This document shows, piece by piece, positions 1-4,177 of a stretch of DNA of 5,889 nt. Made by a program: the position numbers and the translations under genes. Source of the stretch: Acidobacteriaceae bacterium. GTDB lineage: Bacteria > Acidobacteriota > Terriglobia > Terriglobales > Acidobacteriaceae. Every line of letters starts with the position of its first letter. Position 1 is the stretch's first letter. The DNA is taken from assembly GCA_031296355.1 (NCBI GenBank), contig JARLFX010000225.1, positions 1 to 5,889 on the forward strand, read 5' to 3'. The notes beneath the pieces were generated by a model. The model worked only from the letters and a program-made list of their open reading frames with translations. It had not been told where the DNA came from and searched no databases.

Positions 1-687
1 ACGGCGGAGCAGGCGAATGCAGGGGCGCAGGTGTCGGTCATGATTGCTCCGGCGATGGTGCCGCTGCTGTATGACAAGCGCGGGCGGGTGATTATGCCGG
101 CGGCGCTGAAGGGTTCGCACGACATCCTGGTGCATCAGAACCAGATGGCGGATTCCGAGGGACTGGACCGCATCCAGGACGACGCCGACCTGAACCGCAA
201 GGTGGCGAATCACCAGCTGGTGGCGATTCCGGCGAGCAATATGTTGCATGTGGATGAGCGGCTGCCGGAGAACCGGCGCTACTGCAGGCCGTGGGTGGCG
301 CAGTTTCTGAGCGACATGGCGCGGGCCCATTATGCGCGATTCCACACGCCGCTGCAGGTGAATTCGGCAGTGCGGACGGTGGAGTTCCAGGAAAAATTGC
401 GGCGGACGAACGGCAATGCAGCGCCCGTGGACGGGGATACGGCGTCGCCGCACCTGACGGGCTTTGCCATCGACATCGCGAAGAAGCCGCTCTCGCCCAC
501 CGAGGTGGCGTGGATGCGCGGCTACCTGCTTCCGCTGGAGCAGCAGGGCAAGATCGATGTGGAGGAAGAGTTCCAGCAGGCTTGCTTCCACATGAGCATC
601 TACCGCAAGTACATCCCGAGTGCGCCATCGAACCGGCGCAGCCAGCCGGCAACGGATGACAGCATCCTGGCGATCGGGCTGCGGTAA
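1..687 (+). CDS. DUF5715 family protein, 5'-truncated, M15-peptidase-like
   Basis: The reading frame is open from the first base to TAA at 685-687, giving 228 visible residues. A GTG at 31 could serve as a start, but the frame is open before it and no ribosome site is seen, so the true start is probably left of the window. I recognise the stretch LPENRRYCRPW followed by ARAHYARFH and QVNSAVRT as the DUF5715 family common in Acidobacteria. Three motifs resemble VanY/D-Ala-D-Ala carboxypeptidases of family M15: SAVRTVEFQ (Arg codon 373-375, Gln codon 388-390), SPHLTGFAIDI (His 451-453, Asp 472-474), and CFHMSIY (His 589-591). The His, Asp and His match the usual zinc ligands. Family members I recall have an N-terminal export signal, which would lie outside the window. 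A role in peptidoglycan cleavage is inference; the family name is fairly sure. Codon use is strongly G-ending (gcg, gtg, ctg), like the phosphatase gene and unlike the protease gene. Confidence 0.85.
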   Translation, partial: TAEQANAGAQVSVMIAPAMVPLLYDKRGRVIMPAALKGSHDILVHQNQMADSEGLDRIQDDADLNRKVANHQLVAIPASNMLHVDERLPENRRYCRPWVAQFLSDMARAHYARFHTPLQVNSAVRTVEFQEKLRRTNGNAAPVDGDTASPHLTGFAIDIAKKPLSPTEVAWMRGYLLPLEQQGKIDVEEEFQQACFHMSIYRKYIPSAPSNRRSQPATDDSILAIGLR

Positions 688-740
688 GAGCAGCTTCCTC
701 CTTGCTAAATTGAACGAAGAACGTTTGGGGTCCGTGGTTT

Positions 741-817
741 TTCATGGACGAGTTGTGGATGGTTCATGGATGACGCATGGTAGTTGCATGGATGATGCAT
801 GACGGCTTTATGGATGC
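741..817. repeat. 11-bp-period imperfect tandem repeat, about 7 units
   Basis: Cutting the sequence every 11 bases from 741 gives seven aligned units: TTCATGGACGA, GTTGTGGATGG, TTCATGGATGA, CGCATGGTAGT, TGCATGGATGA, TGCATGACGGC and TTTATGGATGC. The consensus is roughly NNCATGGATGA. The period is close to one helical turn and is not a multiple of three, so the array is not coding repetition. It begins 54 bp after the DUF5715 stop. Its function is unknown. It could be a decayed tandem duplication or a set of helically phased binding sites. Confidence 0.75.
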
Positions 818-846
818 TACGGGCGTCCGTGGGGTGTGGCGGGATT

Positions 847-960
847 ATTCGGCTTCGCTCAGGACGGCTCGGCGAAGTAGAGATGGGCAGGGGCGGTTCG
901 CGCTTTGCGCGAATGTCCCACTCATCCCGCATGAGGCCGCGTGATGAATGGGGCACCCGA
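847..960. repeat. Interspersed hairpin-bearing repeat, copy 1
   Basis: This copy has three parts also seen in the cluster at 3604-4104. The core ATTCGGCTTCGCTCAGGAC (847-865) matches ATTCGGCTACGCTCAGGGC at 4060-4078. GATGGGCAGGGGCGG (882-896) is followed by a perfect 7-bp hairpin, TTCGCGC-TTT-GCGCGAA (897-913). A CCACTC...ATGAG...GCGTG segment with its own stem (CTCAT 921-925, ATGAG 931-935) and the tail GGGGCACCC follow. It resembles short non-coding REP-like or MITE-like repeats. No transposase is present in the window. Confidence 0.7.
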
Positions 961-1293
961 TCTGGTGGCGAGTTAGAATAGGTCGCCAAGAGGTGATACA
1001 TGGGCCACCCGCCAGGGTAATGCCGGTTGTCGGCGTGGAGCTACCCCGACCTGTCCCTCGCACGAAATAGAAGATATCAGTTCAACCCCGCAGAAAAATT
1101 CAAGTAGCGAGATCGTAACGCGGTCAACGGTTTGTTGATTCGCGGGTTGCGATTGCATGTACACTTGATGCGCCTTATCCGGAACATATTCAAAGGGCCT
1201 GTAGTATGCAGTCTTGCGCAGACGTTTGCCAAGATTTCGAACAGGTTATTGTCGCCTGAAGGTTGGCGAAGGCCGTTCCCTGGGGTATTGGCT

Positions 1294-1298
1294 GGAGG
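1294..1298 (+). promoter_or_regulatory. Ribosome binding site of the protease gene
   Basis: GGAGG lies 7 bases before the ATG at 1306. This good Shine-Dalgarno match at normal spacing fixes the start codon, and the signal peptide that begins there agrees with it. Confidence 0.85.
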
Positions 1299-1305
1299 AT
1301 AGAAA

Positions 1306-2976
1306 ATGCAATCGCTCTTGCACTCACGGGTGGGCGCCGCCGCGTTGATCGTTCTGCTGATGGCTGCATCTGCACGGCCTGGCTTTGCGCAACGCTGGCA
1401 GGAAGTCGGCAGCCGGCCGAATTCGCTCGACAAGACTTACATTAATGTCGACTCGGTGGAGCAGCAGGATAGTTTTCGTATCGTCCTCATCAAGACCGTG
1501 CATCCGGAGCCACAAGTAAACAATAAAAATATCACCTTCGACAGTGTTATTCAGCAGACTGCTTTCGATTGCGCAAAAGGGATGTTTTACGGAATTCGGT
1601 CGTTCGGCTACCTGAACGGCAAGCAGGTTGGAAGCAGCCCAGAGGCGCCCGATTGGAAGACGAAGCTGGTTCCTGTGAGGAGCGATCCCTTCTCCCAGAG
1701 CATCCTGTCGAGTGCATGCAGCCTTCCAATAACCAGTGGGACAAAAGCCCCCGCCAAGGCTGCCCCATCCCCACAACCCGCCCCATCCCCACAACCCGCT
1801 GCACCGCCCAGCTCACCGAAAGCCTTGCCGGAGGGGGAGAATTTGCTATTCGCTCCACCCAGGGATTTCAAACTCGGTCATCACGACGAAAAAATCGGCA
1901 TACTGACTGAGTTTGTTCCAAACGGCCAGACGATGGAAGATTGGACCGAGATGATCACCGTCCAGGTCTTTGGCAATCTTAAAAACGTTGAACCTGAGCG
2001 CTTCCTGCAGGGCATCGGGAAGCTCTATGTGAAAACCTGTCCTGGATTCGCTTCTCCTAAAGGCATTGTTACCGCACCGGACAATGGCTATATTGTTTCG
2101 ATGCTGGTGGTCAACTGCCCCAACAATCCCGCCACTGGGAAGCCCGAAACCACTCTATACCGCGCAATCAAAGGGAAAGATGCACTGTACTCCGTCCAAT
2201 ACGCTTGGCGATTCGTCCCATCGGACAAAATTTTAGGTGACGCCGTACTCGCAATCCGTAAAGTCAACCTTTGCGATACCCGAGATCCAGACCATCCGTG
2301 CTCCTCATCCGTTTACCTGGCGCCCCCTGCCCCATCAAGAGCAACATACTTGACGGGCTCAGGGATTATCGTCAACGAAGAGGGCTATATTCTGACCAAT
2401 GCTCATGTCGTCAGGAGCTGCAAGCTTATGATTGTGAAACTGCAGAACGGCGACACGCGGCTCGCGCATCTGGAGGCCCAGGACCCGAAGAATGACCTCG
2501 CCCTGATAAAAACCACGGCCTTCTATGGACAACCCGCTCAGTTTCGTCCGCAATCGAATCCGACCAAGCTTGGGGAAACCATCGGCGTGATTGGCTATCC
2601 CTTGACAGGCGTATTATCGGCAGAGCCTAAGGCGACATTCGGCCAGATTAACTCCGTCGCCGGCCCCGGCAATGACTACACTGTGCTGCAAATCTCCGCT
2701 CCGGTCCAGCCTGGAAACAGTGGTGGCCCGGTACTGGATACCGCCGGGAACGTAATCGGCATTGTGGTGTCGCAGGCAACGGCACCTCTGAATTCCAAAA
2801 CCGCTGCCATGCCCCAAAATGTCAATTTTGCGATACGCGGAGAAATAGCCCAGATCTTCATGCAGGCCCACGGGGTAAAGTTCAAAGTCGGAGACCACAA
2901 AAAAGAACTTCGCACGGAAATGATAGCGGATGAAGGACAGAAATCGACGGCATTTGTAATCTGCGGATCCCAGTAA
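1306..2976 (+). CDS. Secreted multidomain trypsin-like serine protease (HtrA/S1C-like, no PDZ)
   Basis: This 556-residue protein starts with a Sec signal peptide: Arg8, a hydrophobic core at about 9-22, and likely cleavage after GFA (Ala28). Residues about 29-141 resemble the surface-adhesin E type domain, with RWQEVG, a YINVDSV strand, and a possible disulfide pair C89/C138. A Pro/Ala linker follows (about 148-172) with a duplicated PSPQPA unit. Residues about 175-340 form a second module with VPNGQTMEDW, NPATGKPE and CDTRDPDHPC (C245/C271 and C323/C332 may pair). The C-terminal protease domain (about 346-530) has GSGIIV, TNAHVV (His367), NDLALI (Asp397), GNSGGPV (Ser472) and NFAI, so the catalytic triad is complete. 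Only about 30-45 residues follow, leaving no room for the PDZ domain of DegP. It probably cleaves proteins in the periplasm or outside the cell; the substrate is unknown. The gene is less GC-rich than its neighbours. Confidence 0.9.
   Translation: MQSLLHSRVGAAALIVLLMAASARPGFAQRWQEVGSRPNSLDKTYINVDSVEQQDSFRIVLIKTVHPEPQVNNKNITFDSVIQQTAFDCAKGMFYGIRSFGYLNGKQVGSSPEAPDWKTKLVPVRSDPFSQSILSSACSLPITSGTKAPAKAAPSPQPAPSPQPAAPPSSPKALPEGENLLFAPPRDFKLGHHDEKIGILTEFVPNGQTMEDWTEMITVQVFGNLKNVEPERFLQGIGKLYVKTCPGFASPKGIVTAPDNGYIVSMLVVNCPNNPATGKPETTLYRAIKGKDALYSVQYAWRFVPSDKILGDAVLAIRKVNLCDTRDPDHPCSSSVYLAPPAPSRATYLTGSGIIVNEEGYILTNAHVVRSCKLMIVKLQNGDTRLAHLEAQDPKNDLALIKTTAFYGQPAQFRPQSNPTKLGETIGVIGYPLTGVLSAEPKATFGQINSVAGPGNDYTVLQISAPVQPGNSGGPVLDTAGNVIGIVVSQATAPLNSKTAAMPQNVNFAIRGEIAQIFMQAHGVKFKVGDHKKELRTEMIADEGQKSTAFVICGSQ
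1763..1798 (+). repeat. Perfect 18-bp tandem duplication in the protease linker
   Basis: CCCCATCCCCACAACCCG occurs twice head to tail (1763-1780 and 1781-1798) with no mismatch. It is in frame and duplicates six residues (PSPQPA) in the proline-rich linker. The perfect identity suggests a recent slippage event. Linker length is probably variable between strains. Confidence 0.9.
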
Positions 2977-3114
2977 GCGGATTTAATAACCTAAAGTGTA
3001 AAGTCACAGCGCGGCGTCGCCGGGAGTACACCTCCCCTACCCAAAATCGACCGCTTAAAGCCAGCGACAGGACCGTTTTCACGGGATTTGTGGCGGGGTT
3101 GAGGCTATTGCAGG

Positions 3115-3149
3115 AAAAAGCCCCATGTCTCGCGGGGAGACATGGGGCT
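3115..3149 (-). terminator. Rho-independent terminator of the ferredoxin gene
   Basis: A perfect 13-bp stem is formed by AGCCCCATGTCTC (3119-3131) and GAGACATGGGGCT (3137-3149), with a 5-base loop. Read on the minus strand, the stem is followed directly by a run of T (complement of AAAAA at 3115-3119). No T-run follows on the plus strand, so it acts leftward for the ferredoxin mRNA, whose stop is 55 bp away. The rightward protease transcript has no equally clear terminator. Confidence 0.9.
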
Positions 3150-3204
3150 GGTGCGGCCAAAAGCGGCGGGAGAGTCCCGCAGGCCGCAGAAAATGCGCGG
3201 CCGG

Positions 3205-3456
3205 TTAGGCGAAGTGCGCGGCGTTCAACTCGGCGAAGTGGGCCTTGTCGGCGGGCAGCTCGTCGGCGACGAAGATGGCGTTGCTGGGGCACTCGGCTGC
3301 ACAGCTGCCGCAATCGATGCACGCATCCGGATCGATGAAGAGCTGGGAGACGGTGCCGGCATCGGCTTCGTCTTTGGTGGGGTGGATCGCGTAGGTGCTG
3401 CAGGACTCTGCGCACAAAAAGTCTTTGGTACATGCATCGGTGATTACGTAAGCCAT
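3205..3456 (-). CDS. Seven-cysteine ferredoxin, predicted [3Fe-4S][4Fe-4S]
   Basis: This 83-residue acidic protein is a small cytoplasmic electron carrier. The start MAYVITDAC and the C-terminal FVADELPADKAHFAELNA follow the plan of Azotobacter-type 7Fe ferredoxin. Cysteines are C9, C15, C19, C46, C49, C52 and C56. The second motif, CIDCGSCAAECP, is classical. By alignment with Azotobacter FdI, C9, C15 and C56 would hold the 3Fe cluster, and C19, C46, C49 and C52 the 4Fe cluster. The first motif is odd: C-x5-C-x3-C instead of C-x7-C-x3-C, Ser follows C19 where Pro is usual, and the two non-ligand Cys of FdI are absent. The start is fixed by AGGGAGA six bases upstream. The gene stands alone, converges with the protease, and ends at a strong terminator. 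A CRP-like palindrome lies upstream. The redox partner is unknown. Confidence 0.92.
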   Translation of the reverse strand: MAYVITDACTKDFLCAESCSTYAIHPTKDEADAGTVSQLFIDPDACIDCGSCAAECPSNAIFVADELPADKAHFAELNAAHFA

Positions 3457-3460
3457 ATCT

Positions 3461-3467
3461 TCTCCCT
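3461..3467 (-). promoter_or_regulatory. Ribosome binding site of the ferredoxin gene
   Basis: On the minus strand AGGGAGA is followed by AGAT and the ATG at 3456-3454. The match and spacing support this ATG as the start. Confidence 0.75.
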
Positions 3468-3540
3468 GAATGCCGGAGGGAGAGACTCACCCTGCCGGAC
3501 TGCTTTAGTAGAAGGGTAAGCGGAAGGGGGCAGCGGGGGC

Positions 3541-3556
3541 TGTGATTGGGGTCACA
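3541..3556 (-). promoter_or_regulatory. Candidate CRP/FNR-family operator upstream of the ferredoxin
   Basis: TGTGATTGGGGTCACA is an exact TGTGA-N6-TCACA palindrome, the consensus core of E. coli CRP sites. Its centre lies about 92 bp upstream of the ferredoxin ATG, a distance that fits activation from the usual -41 to -70 positions if the leader is 20-50 nt. No strong -10 box is visible between site and gene; TACTAA (complement of 3505-3510) is only a weak candidate. Binding by a CRP/FNR-family regulator is inference. Confidence 0.5.
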
Positions 3557-3609
3557 AGGCAGGCGGTAGGGGTTAGGGATTCGGTGAATCATGCAGCGGC
3601 GAAAACTCA

Positions 3610-3637
3610 GGTCTCAGACGCGAGACCCGGGGCACCC
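3610..3637. repeat. Interspersed repeat, GGTCTCAGA...GGGGCACCC part
   Basis: GGTCTC (3610-3615) and GAGACC (3622-3627) form a 6-bp stem around AGACGC, followed by GGGGCACCC. The same elements recur at 4041-4059 (GGTCTCAGAAGCGCGACCC) and 4086-4094 (GGGGCACCC), so this is a partial copy of the repeat. Confidence 0.6.
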
Positions 3638-3691
3638 GCATTTGTGCAGCGGAAACTTTCTGGCGGTATGGGTGACGCGGGGAGCGTCGGG

Positions 3692-3780
3692 ATTCTTCGC
3701 CTGCGGCTCAGAATGACACTTTCTACTTTGTTACCGGGATTGGGAATGGGCAGGGGCGAAAGGCAACGGCCTTACGAAGG
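3692..3780. repeat. Interspersed hairpin-bearing repeat, copy 2
   Basis: The core TTCGCCTGCGGCTCAGAATGAC sits at the left of this block. GAATGGGCAGGGGCG (3744-3758) leads into a hairpin at 3757-3776: AAGGC and GCCTT pair around AACG and are extended by a CG/CG clamp across one mismatch. The leading box matches copy 1, while the hairpin bases differ. Confidence 0.6.
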
Positions 3781-3815
3781 TGAGCGGCGAGTGCAGCGAT
3801 AAAGACAAATACTGA

Positions 3816-3975
3816 GATCCTTCGCTAAGCGCTCAGGATGACGGCGTGGGTGGGATTTGTTGATGGCGTGGTGAAGATAGGCAGGGGCGGTCGCCGCTAC
3901 GCGACGATGGAACAGCAGGTCCTTCGACTGCGCCACTCGCGATGAGACTGCGCGTGGCTCCGCTCAGGATGACAA
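3816..3975. repeat. Interspersed hairpin-bearing repeat, copy 3
   Basis: The block opens with a core unit, GATCCTTCGCTAAGCGCTCAGGATGACG (3816-3843, core CGCTCAGGATGAC-like). GGCGTGG (3865-3871) and AGGCAGGGGCGG then lead into the hairpin GTCGC-CGCTAC-GCGAC (3890-3905). CCACTCGCGATGAGACTGCGCGTGG (within 3933-3957) aligns with copy 1's CCACTC...ATGAG...GCGTG segment. The block ends in a second core, GGCTCCGCTCAGGATGACA (to 3975). Confidence 0.65.
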
Positions 3976-3990
3976 GTTTTCTATTTATCG

Positions 3991-4104
3991 GGCGTGGATG
4001 AAGATGGGCGGGAGCGTCGTCGCGATGCGACGATGCAACAGGTCTCAGAAGCGCGACCCATTCGGCTACGCTCAGGGCAGGCTCTGGGGCACCCATTTCT
4101 GAGG
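3991..4104. repeat. Interspersed hairpin-bearing repeat, copy 4
   Basis: This copy begins with GGCGTGG 126 bp after the same box in copy 3, then GATGGGCGGGAGCG. Its hairpin is the longest: GCGTCGTCGC (4014-4023), loop GAT, GCGACGATGC (4027-4036), giving 10 pairs with one G-T. GGTCTCAGAAGCGCGACCC, the core ATTCGGCTACGCTCAGGGC (4060-4078) and GGGGCACCCATTTCTGAGG follow. It ends about 30 bp before the phosphatase promoter elements. Confidence 0.65.
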
Positions 4105-4133
4105 TGGTATGGAGAGATGCTGGTCATGCGGGA

Positions 4134-4168
4134 CATTCATAGAGCATTCATGCGCTAACGGGTATGAT
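4134..4168 (+). promoter_or_regulatory. Candidate PhoB-type promoter (PHO box and -10) of the phosphatase
   Basis: CATTCAT (4134-4140), AGAG, then CATTCAT (4145-4151) form a perfect 7-bp direct repeat with 4-bp spacing. Each copy matches the E. coli PHO half-site CTGTCAT at 5 of 7 bases. Eleven bases later is TATGAT (4163-4168), one base from the -10 consensus, with no recognisable -35 hexamer. In PhoB-dependent promoters the PHO box replaces the -35 and ends about 10 bp before the -10, as here. The downstream gene encodes an exported phosphatase-family enzyme, which fits phosphate control. Regulation itself is inferred. Confidence 0.5.
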
Positions 4169-4177
4169 TTCTTCATC

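Larger units (their letters stand above)
688..1305. other. Intergenic region with repeats, no convincing gene
   Basis: This 618-bp gap holds the 11-bp tandem array and the first interspersed repeat copy, listed separately. From about 1070 to 1305 the DNA is less GC-rich and shows no gene. I looked for a sigma-70 promoter for the downstream protease. TTGATG at 1165-1170 has only a weak -10 partner (TATTCA at 1187-1192, 16-bp spacing), so no promoter is called. No terminator with a T-tract follows the DUF5715 stop. Short open frames here have no ribosome site and are explained by the repeats. Confidence 0.6.
3457..4177. other. Intergenic region with ferredoxin upstream region and repeat cluster
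   Basis: This 721-bp gap separates two divergent genes. It holds the ferredoxin ribosome site and CRP-like palindrome on the left, four blocks of the interspersed repeat in the middle, and the PHO-box-like phosphatase promoter on the right. A small stem GATTC-GGT-GAATC sits at 3578-3590. Open frames here run through the repeats, lack ribosome sites and resemble no protein I know. Confidence 0.7.

Noticed and set aside
92..745. 217-codon open frame on the minus strand
   Set aside because: It is antisense to the DUF5715 gene, is rich in Pro, Ala, Ser and Cys, has no family resemblance and no ribosome site.
741..817. Possible CRISPR array
   Set aside because: The units are 11 bp, imperfect and contiguous, with no spacers, and no cas gene is present.
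705..1001. 98-codon open frame on the minus strand
   Set aside because: It reads across the 11-bp array and the first repeat copy; no start signal and no protein-like pattern.
993..1070. Short GTG-initiated frame of 25 residues (contains VMPVVGVELPRP)
   Set aside because: It could be a small gene or a remnant, but the only SD-like bases (AGAGG) overlap the start codon and nothing else supports it.
1165..1192. TTGATG with TATTCA as a protease promoter
   Set aside because: The spacing is acceptable, but TATTCA matches only half of the -10 consensus, so it is too weak to call.
3166..3180. Second hairpin GCGGGA-GAG-TCCCGC after the ferredoxin stop
   Set aside because: It has no T-run on either strand and only a 6-bp stem; the hairpin at 3119-3149 is the clear terminator.
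2882..3592. 236-codon open frame on the minus strand
   Set aside because: It overlaps the ferredoxin in another frame, crosses the terminator hairpin and runs into the protease end. The ferredoxin frame has clear cysteine motifs and a ribosome site.
3542..3802. 86-codon open frame on the plus strand
   Set aside because: It runs through two copies of the interspersed repeat, has no ribosome site, and its composition (GILRLRLRMTL and similar) follows from the repeat core.
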